Assembly (NCBI RefSeq): GCF_003261575.2 | Contig: NZ_CP036175.1 | Coordinates: 1,240,001 to 1,304,000, forward strand | Direction: 5' to 3' | Length of the DNA stretch: 64,000 nt | Origin: Klebsiella huaxiensis | Lineage (GTDB): Bacteria > Pseudomonadota > Gammaproteobacteria > Enterobacterales > Enterobacteriaceae | In this document: positions 33,429-40,837 of the stretch, one piece after another | How positions within the stretch are numbered: the stretch's first letter is position 1 | How the letters are laid out: each line of letters opens with the position of its first letter | Program-made: the position numbers and the translations under genes | The notes under the pieces: model-generated | The model's database searches: none | The model's input: the letters and a program-made list of their open reading frames with translations, nothing else | Told to the model about the DNA's origin: nothing

Positions 33429-34166
33429 ATGGCGCAGAAATGGATACTGGTTACCGGCGGCAGTCGCGGCATCGGTCGGGCGCTGGTGATGGGGTTGGCG
33501 AAAAGCTGGAATGTGGTGTTTACCGGCCGCAACGAAGCGGCGATCAACGACATCCAGGCGCAGGCGAGCGAAGGCGATTCATCCCATTGGGTGCGAGGTT
33601 ACGCCTGCGATGGTAACGACGAAGCGCGGGTTGAACAGCTTGCGCAGTCGCTGCTGGCTGAGTGGGGGGCACCGGAGGCGATTATCCACAATGCCGGGAT
33701 GGCCCGTGATGGCCTGCATATTCACCAGAATGCGGCAATCTGGCGCGAGGTGCTGGAGACCAACGTTATCGCAATGATGAACTGGAACCGGGTTCTGCTG
33801 CCAGCGATGCTGATGCAGCGATGCGGTTCTATCGTGATGATGTCTTCAGTCAGCGCGCTTAAGGGCAACGTCGGTCAGACGGCCTATGCTGCCAGCAAAG
33901 CGGCGATGGGCGGTATGGCGCGTTCACTGGCGCTGGAGGTCGGGCGTTTCGGCATCCGGGTGAACTGCCTGGCACCGGGCTTGATTCGTACTGAAATGCT
34001 TGAAGAGATCCCGGCACAAAAATTAAAAGAGATGCGGCAGTCGATACCGCTGCGCAGATTGGGTGAAACGGATGATGTGCTTCAGGCGGTGGCGTTTTTA
34101 ATCGGTGAGGGGAGTCAATATATCACCGGGCAGACCCTGGTACTGGACGGCGGACTGAGTGCCTGA
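33429..34166 (+). CDS. FabG-like 3-oxoacyl-ACP reductase (SDR)
   Basis: A 245-residue classical short-chain dehydrogenase. NAD(P) site TGGSRGIG at 9-16, HNAGMARDG at 87-95, and the catalytic N112, S140, Y153 and K157 (YAASK) are all present, as is the C-terminal GQTLVLDGGLSA. Family knowledge gives reduction of 3-oxoacyl-ACP with NADPH. It starts one base after the acyl carrier protein stop and is the last gene of the block; a hairpin follows. Confidence 0.93.
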   Translation: MAQKWILVTGGSRGIGRALVMGLAKSWNVVFTGRNEAAINDIQAQASEGDSSHWVRGYACDGNDEARVEQLAQSLLAEWGAPEAIIHNAGMARDGLHIHQNAAIWREVLETNVIAMMNWNRVLLPAMLMQRCGSIVMMSSVSALKGNVGQTAYAASKAAMGGMARSLALEVGRFGIRVNCLAPGLIRTEMLEEIPAQKLKEMRQSIPLRRLGETDDVLQAVAFLIGEGSQYITGQTLVLDGGLSA

Positions 34167-34170
34167 ATAT

Positions 34171-34200
34171 GATCGGGCCGGACGATCGGCTGGCCTGATC
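34171..34200. terminator. Hairpin closing the peptide/lipid cluster
   Basis: GATCGGGCC (34171-34179) pairs with GGCCTGATC (34192-34200) with one G-U. It lies between the convergent ketoreductase and HD-domain genes. There is no long T-run, so the call is moderate. Confidence 0.55.
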
Positions 34201-35367
34201 TTAAGTGCGGGGCGCGAGTTGTTCGATACGCGTCACTAGCTCTTTTATCTCTGTTGCGGTCGCGCGATAAATTTGAATAATCTGCGAAGAGTTTTGTGCG
34301 ACCAGAGACACAACCAACTGATGAATTTCATCCCCCTGGTTATGTTTAATTAACCGAGCCAGCGATTTCTCTTCTGCCCGTGAGTTGGTTAATGCATGGA
34401 CCACCTGACGACTGACTGCGATAAGTGCCGCATACGGATTGGGGCTATCTTGCAGGATACCCCACTCAGCAATATCATCAATTTCTTCAATTAGATAGAG
34501 TGAACGCAGCGCTTTATCTGGCGAAGCCGAACCCTCATGCGGCGGGCTATGGTCAAGACACGCAATATTATGCAATAACCCACCAATCTCAACTTTTAGG
34601 CTTTGCATCGCGCTCATGTCCATTTTTGTCGCCAGATAACCGGCAATATGTCCGACAGCAGAGGAGTGCCATGGTGTCTGCTGGCTGAACTGATCGATAA
34701 TAAACGAGAGCAATTCAGCAATATCACGTAGGTTGTGTAAAGAAATGGTATCGTTATGAATTCTTGGGATTTCTTTAATGTAATCCCGATAGTCAGAGGA
34801 GGCCATCACCGACCAAAAGTGTTCATTGCTGGAGAGGGTTCTGAAGGCCTGAATGTACTCTTCTTTATAGAGAATATTCGCCCCGGCAGTCACTATGTCG
34901 AGGAGTTTCTTGCCTAAGAAGGGCACATGACTGGTGCGGTGCTGGCAATAAAGGACATCCAGTCGATCGGCAAAGAACAGCAGATGGCTTTCTTCGGGGA
35001 CCAGTTCCCCTTCGATGTAATGCCCCAGACCTTTTCGCCAGTGGGTATGGTGATAGCGAACAATTCTGTTCAATGGGCGAAATAGAGGAATTCTGCTGAG
35101 TAATTCGCTGCCAATAAGCGCATGGTTGTTATGCTCATCATCAATGTAACTAAGCGGTTCAAGACGCGATTTTTCATTCAATCCGCCGATATCATGGATG
35201 AGGGCCGCAAGAACGGTTTTACGACGCTGAGCCGAAGAGAAATGAACTAAATTAGCCAGGTGCGATACGATAAATGCAGTTCTGACATGATGCAGATTCA
35301 GCTTGGGGTTAATCATGTCAATGGTATTTGCAATGCTGGCTAATGTCGGTAGTAAATGTATCGTCAT
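34201..35367 (-). CDS. HD-GYP-like signalling domain protein
   Basis: A 388-residue soluble protein. The N-terminal half holds an HD-type metal site: LNLHHVRT (H26/H27), ALIHDIGGL (H58, D59), NNHALIGSELL (H82) and RYHHTHWRKGLGHY (H106, H107), the spacing of HD-GYP phosphodiesterases, with the GYP motif itself altered. The C-terminal half repeats the pattern in decayed form (LLHNIACLDH, with Asn for Asp). HD-GYP proteins break down cyclic di-GMP or related dinucleotides; whether this one is active is unknown. It is downstream of the FidL- and MarT-like genes on the same strand, after a 51-base gap. Confidence 0.72.
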   Translation of the reverse strand: MTIHLLPTLASIANTIDMINPKLNLHHVRTAFIVSHLANLVHFSSAQRRKTVLAALIHDIGGLNEKSRLEPLSYIDDEHNNHALIGSELLSRIPLFRPLNRIVRYHHTHWRKGLGHYIEGELVPEESHLLFFADRLDVLYCQHRTSHVPFLGKKLLDIVTAGANILYKEEYIQAFRTLSSNEHFWSVMASSDYRDYIKEIPRIHNDTISLHNLRDIAELLSFIIDQFSQQTPWHSSAVGHIAGYLATKMDMSAMQSLKVEIGGLLHNIACLDHSPPHEGSASPDKALRSLYLIEEIDDIAEWGILQDSPNPYAALIAVSRQVVHALTNSRAEEKSLARLIKHNQGDEIHQLVVSLVAQNSSQIIQIYRATATEIKELVTRIEQLAPRT

Positions 35368-35418
35368 GATATCGTTATAATATGAAATTTAATGAGATGA
35401 ATCTCAATCAATGATTGA

Positions 35419-35892
35419 TTATTTACGTTGGCAACCATATTGTGGAAACGTTTGATTACCGAATAAAATAGTATCATCATTGACTCGATTTATATAGATG
35501 ATTTTATCATTAGTTTGGCTGCCAAAGAGAGTCTGTTGCGCAATATTTTCTGGTGTATTATCGGCGCTGTGACGAATTATCCTGGCATCAACGATATGAA
35601 AAAGAGAACTTCTGCCAGAACGTTTTTTTAATGTGTAGGTGACGCTGCGTGAGATGATATATTTATCCCCATCACTGGTGAGTAATCCTTCAACGCTGAT
35701 TAAAAACCGATCGTTTGAATATTCTACAGATAGCAAGCCTTGTGTGCGTAGAATACTCTCATTTGTGTTCTCCGTCAGATCGTATTGTGACTCACAGGAA
35801 AAAGACGGATGACTATTGAGGCGAATATAAAAAATTAATAATGCTATTAGTGCTGGCAGACAGATCGCAAATACTAAGACATATTTACGCAT
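35419..35892 (-). CDS. FidL-like membrane protein
   Basis: A 157-residue protein with one N-terminal membrane segment (YVLVFAICLPALIALLIFYI) and a periplasmic domain with two cysteines, one near residue 34 (FSCESQYDL) and one near the C-terminus (QYGCQRK). It resembles Salmonella FidL, which is encoded next to the ToxR-like regulator MarT. Here too it overlaps, by eight bases, a membrane-bound winged-helix regulator. A ToxS-like helper role, stabilising the regulator from the periplasm, is inference. Confidence 0.75.
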   Translation of the reverse strand: MRKYVLVFAICLPALIALLIFYIRLNSHPSFSCESQYDLTENTNESILRTQGLLSVEYSNDRFLISVEGLLTSDGDKYIISRSVTYTLKKRSGRSSLFHIVDARIIRHSADNTPENIAQQTLFGSQTNDKIIYINRVNDDTILFGNQTFPQYGCQRK

Positions 35893-36625
35893 TTTTTATT
35901 TCCTTATAGTAGTAACTATGGCATTTTTGGGACTTAAGATCGCATTCCAGTATGAATATGTCCATATAAATGCCTAAGTCTTGCTCTTCGCTCATCTGCC
36001 GGTTGAAAAAGTATATTTTCTTTGGCGTAGAACAATCGATCCCGGAGGGCAGCAGCTTTTGATTCCTGAGTATTTCTGTTGCAGATATGCTGCCTGTGCC
36101 ATAAATGGTGCATTTATCCTGAGCGAGGAAAATGCCAGATGATTGTTTTTTATGGATAAAAAAATAAGAGAGGAGCATGAGACCGGCGGCAATCAGGATA
36201 AATAAAATGATCGCTTTGCGATGTTGCCCGATCGTCATAGGCGTAGGGGGCTCAGGGGAAAGAGTTGGGAGAGAGAAAGATGTGTGATAATCACTATCGG
36301 TGGTAATAATAATTTCATTAGAAATCTTAAAACCGATTCGCGGCACCGTAATAATCACATTTTTCTCAATGCCAAGGTCAGACAAACTACGACGCAGTGT
36401 GGATATATATTGATTCAGATTACTATTAGAAGGTCTGGCACCATATTGTTCAAACACCGTCTGAAAAATATCAACACGCGAGATAATATCTCCCCGATAT
36501 TGCAGCAGACAGCTAAGAAGGCGAGTAGATGTGGCTGATAGTTCAATACAATCGCCAGTCAACAAGTTGACCAGAGAGGCCTCCTCAGTGTCAAAAGTAA
36601 TAAAACCCTCTATATCGAACCGCAT
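35885..36625 (-). CDS. MarT/CadC-like membrane-bound winged-helix regulator
   Basis: A 246-residue ToxR-family regulator: a cytosolic winged helix (about 1-100, with LTGDCIELSATSTRLLSCLL and TVPRIGFKISNEI), a linker, one membrane segment (KAIILFILIAAGLMLLSYFFI, about 135-155) and a periplasmic domain with several cysteines. ATG 36625 was chosen since GTGGAG stands seven bases upstream; a GTG at 36637 would add four residues. These proteins bind DNA from the membrane. Gene order with FidL matches marT-fidL. Possible targets are the neighbouring PapI-like gene (divergent) and fimbrial genes. Confidence 0.85.
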   Translation of the reverse strand: MRFDIEGFITFDTEEASLVNLLTGDCIELSATSTRLLSCLLQYRGDIISRVDIFQTVFEQYGARPSNSNLNQYISTLRRSLSDLGIEKNVIITVPRIGFKISNEIIITTDSDYHTSFSLPTLSPEPPTPMTIGQHRKAIILFILIAAGLMLLSYFFIHKKQSSGIFLAQDKCTIYGTGSISATEILRNQKLLPSGIDCSTPKKIYFFNRQMSEEQDLGIYMDIFILECDLKSQKCHSYYYKEIKNA

Positions 36626-36796
36626 TTTTATCTCCACACGGAATTAAAAATTCACTCTTTATATCAGGAGTTTTATCATAAAAAAAAGTGAATTTCAGAT
36701 AAATGTACTGTTTAAATTGAAATTTAAAGCTAATGTTGCCGTTTTAGTGTGGTCAATCCATATTGCAGTTCATTGAATGACAGAAGGAACTGACTC

Positions 36797-37129
36797 ATGA
36801 AGATTGTAACTTCATCCCCTATCCCTGATTTACATCATGGTTCTGGTGCTGCTGTTGAAAGCTTAAGGTCATTGATGACTGCCATGGGTATCAATAAATT
36901 CTCTGGAGTGAACGTTCCAGAGCAGGAGTACATTCTTTTCGTATTAAAAGAACATGAGCCTGAGGGGCTACTTACTCGTGAATTAGCTGACAGATGTGAA
37001 ATGTCAATATATAAAGTCAGACATTTGTTGCTGCCTTTGGAGAAGTATGGTCAGGTGAACAGAATAAAAATTAAAAAACATCATAAGTGGTATATTTATA
37101 ATAAACATGTTGACGAAGAGTCATACTAA
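36797..37129 (+). CDS. PapI/FaeA-like fimbrial regulator
   Basis: A 110-residue protein whose residues 40-100 match the PapI winged helix: EQEYILFVLKEHEPEGLLTRELADRC in outline, then VRHLLLPLEKYGQVNR and a basic wing. PapI-type proteins help Lrp bind methylation-sensitive GATC sites to switch fimbriae on. The first 40 residues are an extension not found in PapI. There is no papB-like gene or pilin gene next to it, so it is a lone regulator. It is divergent from the MarT-like gene, with 170 bases between. Confidence 0.75.
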   Translation: MKIVTSSPIPDLHHGSGAAVESLRSLMTAMGINKFSGVNVPEQEYILFVLKEHEPEGLLTRELADRCEMSIYKVRHLLLPLEKYGQVNRIKIKKHHKWYIYNKHVDEESY

Positions 37130-37136
37130 CAAGAGG

Positions 37137-37168
37137 CCCGGGTGTTTGCAATAAACACAGGGTTTTTA
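37137..37168 (+). terminator. Terminator after the PapI-like gene
   Basis: CCCGGGTGTTT and AAACACAGGG (with one mismatch) flank GCAAT and are followed by TTTTT. It ends the monocistronic PapI-like transcript. Confidence 0.7.
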
Positions 37169-37862
37169 GATATCTTTTTGATTTTTTAATTAGTTTAGAG
37201 AGTTAATATCTCGCAAATAGTAGAGAATATTCTTAATGAGAGTATCTACCGCTCCTTAAATAAGTGTCGTTTAGCTGTTCAAATACCAGTGGGTATTTAT
37301 CAATAATGGCAGATAATTCTCATGAGGGGGTTTTAAGCAGCAGAAGGCGACGGAATAGTCCTGAGACGTGTTTGTTGATGAAATGATGATTGTGTTTCCG
37401 ATATGTTACTTTTACAACGTGGCAACTGCCGTTCAGGGTAAGGGGGGCGTTTGGCTATGAGCGAGGGTCTGCAAGAAGAAACCATAATTATCTATAGTAG
37501 TTGTTACGGTGTGTTCGTTTCAGCATTCCCGCAGCTTCATCTCTTTTGTTATACAGGCTGATATTGGCCATGAAATGAAAATAGTGTGATCTAGTTCAAT
37601 AATATCCTATGCGAGATAAATACTCTTCGGTAACTTATATTTATTGCCATTGGCCATGAGCGCATCTAAAGCAAGATGGTCTCTGGTGTCCAGTATGTTG
37701 GACTAAATTCCCATATTATGGGAGGTACGTTAGTTAACTGAGTCAGAGTGCCGGGCAATTGAGGTGTTATTTGATATGAAATAATAAAAAGTCCGTATCA
37801 GTCACGTTACTGTGGGGCCAAATATTATGGTTATCAAACACTCAGCTTGAAGGGAGCACAAA
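37169..37862. other. About 690 bp without a convincing gene, upstream of fucO
   Basis: Only short frames occur, the best being a 34-residue one at 37457 that I do not accept. The region is AT-rich and has no clear repeat. A half-conserved CRP-like site (TGTGA-N6-TCAAT) lies at 37585-37600, about 260 bases before fucO. The stretch may be the remains of deleted fimbrial DNA, as the lone PapI-like gene suggests, but nothing in the sequence proves this. Confidence 0.45.
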
Positions 37863-39014
37863 ATGGCTTACAGAATGATTTTAAACGAAACCTCTTATTT
37901 TGGTGCGGGATCGATTAGCTGCATTGTCGATGAAGTCAAAAAGCGCGGCTTTAAAAAAGCGCTGGTGGTCACTGATAAAGATCTGATCCGCTTTAAGGTC
38001 GCGACAAAGGTATTCGATATCCTCGACAGCGCCGGCCTGGCCTACAGCGTCTTTGATAGCGTGATTCCTAACCCGACCATTGAGGTTGTACAGCAGGGCG
38101 TTGAAGCGTTTAAACAATCGGGTGCAGATTACCTGATCGCCATTGGCGGTGGTTCCCCGCAGGATACCTGCAAGGCAGTAGGGATTATCATTAATAACCC
38201 TGAATTCGCCGATGTTCGCAGCCTGGAGGGCGGAGCCGACACCAAAAATGCCGCAGTGCCGATGATTGCGATCCCAACCACCGCCGGTACGGCTGCTGAA
38301 GTGACCATCAACTACGTCATCACCGACGTACAAAACCGACGCAAGTTTGTTTGCTATGACCCGCATGATATCCCGGTTGTGGCGATTATCGATGCTGAAA
38401 TGATGGCCAGCATGCCTGCCAGCCTGAAGGCGGCGACCGGCGTCGATGCACTGACTCATGCGATCGAAGGTTATATCACTAAAGGCGCATGGGAATTAAC
38501 CGACATGCTGCATCTGAAGGCCATCGAAGTGATTGGCCGTTCGCTGCGCGCCTCAGTGCAGGGCGATGCGCAGGGTGCGGAAGGGATGGCGCTGGGGCAA
38601 TATATTGCCGGAATGGGCTTCTCTAACGTCGGACTGGGGCTGGTACACGGCATGGCGCACCCGCTGGGCGCTTTCTACGGTACGCCGCATGGTGTCGCCA
38701 ACGCAGTGCTGTTGCCACATCTTATGGCTTACAACGCTGAATTTACCGGTGAGAAGTATCGCGACATTGCAGTGGCTCTGGGAAATAAACAGGCAGCGAC
38801 CCTACCGATTGCCGAAGCACGTAAGGCGGCCGTTGAGGCTGTGGCGCAGCTTAACCGCGACGTTAATATCCCGGCGCGTCTGCGTGATGTGGGTATGAAA
38901 GAGGAGGATATCGATGCCCTCGCCGCAGCAGCTCTGGCGGACGTATGTACCGGCGGTAACCCGCGCGATACGAATCTGGAAGAGATTAAAGCGCTGTATC
39001 GGCAGATCTTCTAA
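37863..39014 (+). CDS. fucO: Iron-dependent alcohol dehydrogenase, FucO (lactaldehyde reductase) type
   Basis: A 383-residue group III alcohol dehydrogenase. The NAD site (IAIGGGSPQDTCKAVGIIINN), TTAGTAAEVTINYVI, and the metal-binding residues in TGVDALTHAIEGY and GLVHGMAHPLGAFYGTPHG are all present and follow E. coli FucO closely by eye. FucO reduces lactaldehyde to 1,2-propanediol in anaerobic fucose or rhamnose use. No other fuc or rha gene is nearby, so this is a solitary copy, and its substrate could be another aldehyde or diol. GGGAGCACAAA precedes the ATG. Confidence 0.88.
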   Translation: MAYRMILNETSYFGAGSISCIVDEVKKRGFKKALVVTDKDLIRFKVATKVFDILDSAGLAYSVFDSVIPNPTIEVVQQGVEAFKQSGADYLIAIGGGSPQDTCKAVGIIINNPEFADVRSLEGGADTKNAAVPMIAIPTTAGTAAEVTINYVITDVQNRRKFVCYDPHDIPVVAIIDAEMMASMPASLKAATGVDALTHAIEGYITKGAWELTDMLHLKAIEVIGRSLRASVQGDAQGAEGMALGQYIAGMGFSNVGLGLVHGMAHPLGAFYGTPHGVANAVLLPHLMAYNAEFTGEKYRDIAVALGNKQAATLPIAEARKAAVEAVAQLNRDVNIPARLRDVGMKEEDIDALAAAALADVCTGGNPRDTNLEEIKALYRQIF

Positions 39015-39495
39015 TTGAAAGTATGCCTCATGGCCGATGGAAACATTGACTATGAGGTATAGAGCAACATACCGGACAGCTCTGTCCGGTATCTCTATGT
39101 AAGTTTTAAAATAAACATGCCAGGTTGTTGAATTGGCTAAATAGGGTATTGAAGCATTTCCCGCAATAGCAGTCCGGACCTTGTTTATGAAATGTGGTAT
39201 TTCCTGGCCATTCTGGGAGCGGTTTCTGTGGTGCGGATTAAGTTATTCTACCGGGATATTTATTACGTTATCAGAAACCCGGAACCCCTCTTGCTATAAC
39301 CACCATTTTTTATCTCATTGCGCGGGTGATAAGACGGTTCTGGTAAATGGTATGTGAAAGTCGATGGATAAATAACGAAACGGCAGGAGAGAATTCAGAC
39401 GTTTGTGAATCGGTACTGGCAACATCGGCCGCAATGGATTGATATTATGGCAGAAGAAAAACGACACCCGATTGAGGTTTTACAGGAGTTCATGG
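39015..39495. other. Gap after fucO with a perfect inverted repeat
   Basis: ATACCGGACAG (39069-39079) and CTGTCCGGTAT (39082-39092) form a perfect 11-bp inverted repeat about 55 bases after the fucO stop; there is no T-run, so it is a hairpin or binding site of unknown use. The rest (to 39495) shows no gene and must hold the promoter of the AraC-type gene. Confidence 0.55.
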
Positions 39496-40308
39496 ATGAA
39501 ATGGAGTGCACTGATACCGTCTCCACCGCTGCGCCCGTGGGTTAATCGCTACTGGTCGTGGCAGGAAGAAGCCAACATGCCGCCGTTGTTGCCTGGAACG
39601 GGGGGAGAGCTGTTTTTCTGGTATCAGCAGCCGGTGGGTATTACCAGCGCAATCGCACCCGAGTCTGCCTGCAGCCGCAGCGCGCTGCTGTTGCCCCGGG
39701 ATTGTCCGTTTAATTTCCACTCTACCGCGCCATTCTCTTTTATCGCCGTCCGTTTCCGGGCCGGTGCCCTGCGTCATTTTTGCCCGTGTCCGGAGGCGGA
39801 ACTGATCGATACTGCGCTTCATCCCCGGGAAATCTGGGGGGATGAAATACGTCATCTGGAGCAGAAAATGGCTGAAGCGGGCGGACTGAGGGAACGGATA
39901 CAGCATATTGAAGGTTTTTTGCTAACCCAGTTGCAGCGCCACTACCGTCAGCAACATCACTGGCTGGATGAGGTCATCCGACAGATATATTACTGCCATA
40001 GTACGGTGACTCAGTCTGAGTTGGTGACCTGCTCCGGGTTCAGTACCCGTTACTTTCAGAAGATATTTCGCCAGCATTTTGGCGTCACGCCGCGCCATTT
40101 TCAGCGCATTATCCGTTTTGAGCAGTTGACCCGTCATCTGTTGCTTAACCGACAGCAACATTATCTGGCGAGCGCGCTGGAATATGGTTACTACGACCAA
40201 TCGCATTTTATCCATGACTTCCGATATTTTACCGGCAACGCACCGTCACGCTTTTTTCAGGAAAATAATTTTAGTGCGCATTTTTACAATCATCCCACAC
40301 TCTGGTGA
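39496..40308 (+). CDS. AraC-family transcriptional regulator
   Basis: A 270-residue regulator. The N-terminal half is a cupin-like sensing domain (PLRPWVNRYWSWQEE, SFIAVRFRAGAL); the C-terminal half has the paired helix-turn-helix motifs, QSELVTCSGFSTRYFQKIF and ALEYGYYDQSHFIHDFRYF. ATG 39496 was chosen because CAGGAG lies seven bases upstream. It is followed after 66 bases by the DUF6506 gene, a likely partner. The inducer is unknown. Confidence 0.9.
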   Translation: MKWSALIPSPPLRPWVNRYWSWQEEANMPPLLPGTGGELFFWYQQPVGITSAIAPESACSRSALLLPRDCPFNFHSTAPFSFIAVRFRAGALRHFCPCPEAELIDTALHPREIWGDEIRHLEQKMAEAGGLRERIQHIEGFLLTQLQRHYRQQHHWLDEVIRQIYYCHSTVTQSELVTCSGFSTRYFQKIFRQHFGVTPRHFQRIIRFEQLTRHLLLNRQQHYLASALEYGYYDQSHFIHDFRYFTGNAPSRFFQENNFSAHFYNHPTLW

Positions 40309-40374
40309 CATAACCTTGGAGGACACATTAATTGCAGGGCTTATGGTCCTGCCCGTTTGTTCTGAAAAGGAATA

Positions 40375-40695
40375 ATGATGACATTGAAAGCCGCGTTTAT
40401 ATTTTTAACTCCGGAAGGTAATGCTGATATTCACCGTTGCGAAGTCGTGACGGAAAGCGTCAGCGTAGTGACCTGTGCTGTGAACAGTTATCAGGCAGCC
40501 AGCGAACTGGCGGCCACACTGGTCACTCAGGATATTACAGCCATAGAGCTGTGTGGCGGGTTTGGTATTGAAGGTGTTGCTCAGGTGAAAAAGGCGGTCA
40601 ATGGCAGGGCCGTAATCGGCGTAGTGCGTTTTGATTGTCATCCGGGTCTGCAATTCAGTAGCGGAGATATGTTGTTTGACCAGAATAAAGCCTGA
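40375..40695 (+). CDS. DUF6506-like small protein
   Basis: A 106-residue protein that I do not assign to a known function. It is compact and soluble, with alternating hydrophobic strands (KAAFIFLTPEG, SVVTCAVNSY) and an AIELCGGFGIEGVAQVKKAV segment typical of the uncharacterised DUF6506 family as I recall it. Either ATG 40375 or 40378 may be the start. It follows the AraC gene by 66 bases on the same strand, so the pair may be one transcript, or this gene may be the AraC target. Confidence 0.65.
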   Translation: MMTLKAAFIFLTPEGNADIHRCEVVTESVSVVTCAVNSYQAASELAATLVTQDITAIELCGGFGIEGVAQVKKAVNGRAVIGVVRFDCHPGLQFSSGDMLFDQNKA

Positions 40696-40774
40696 TTTAT
40701 TGCCAAAAGCGTAATTTATGCTTTGTACGTGAAAATAGGCGCCAGCAGACCGGCAATTTTTCAGATTATTGTTT

Positions 40775-40808
40775 CTTCACATTGTCACTTATTGGTAACA
40801 ATGTGAAG
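40775..40808. promoter_or_regulatory. 34-bp inverted repeat, candidate TetR operator
   Basis: CTTCACATTGT (40775-40785) and ACAATGTGAAG (40798-40808) are perfect inverted copies with a 12-base centre that is itself partly symmetric. It lies 29 bases before the start of the nitroreductase gene, whose operon also encodes a TetR protein. The layout fits autorepression. Confidence 0.72.
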
Positions 40809-40837
40809 TTACTGATAGGCGACAAGGAGAGAAAACT

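Noticed and set aside
22598..34166. Reading the cluster as an aryl polyene pathway
   Set aside because: It has too few ketosynthase and carrier genes and lacks the ammonia-lyase and MMPL-type exporter usual there, while it has a peptide precursor and C39 exporter.
37457..37561. A 34-residue frame starting ATGAGCGAG in the gap before fucO
   Set aside because: Too short, no relatives recognised, and no clear ribosome site.
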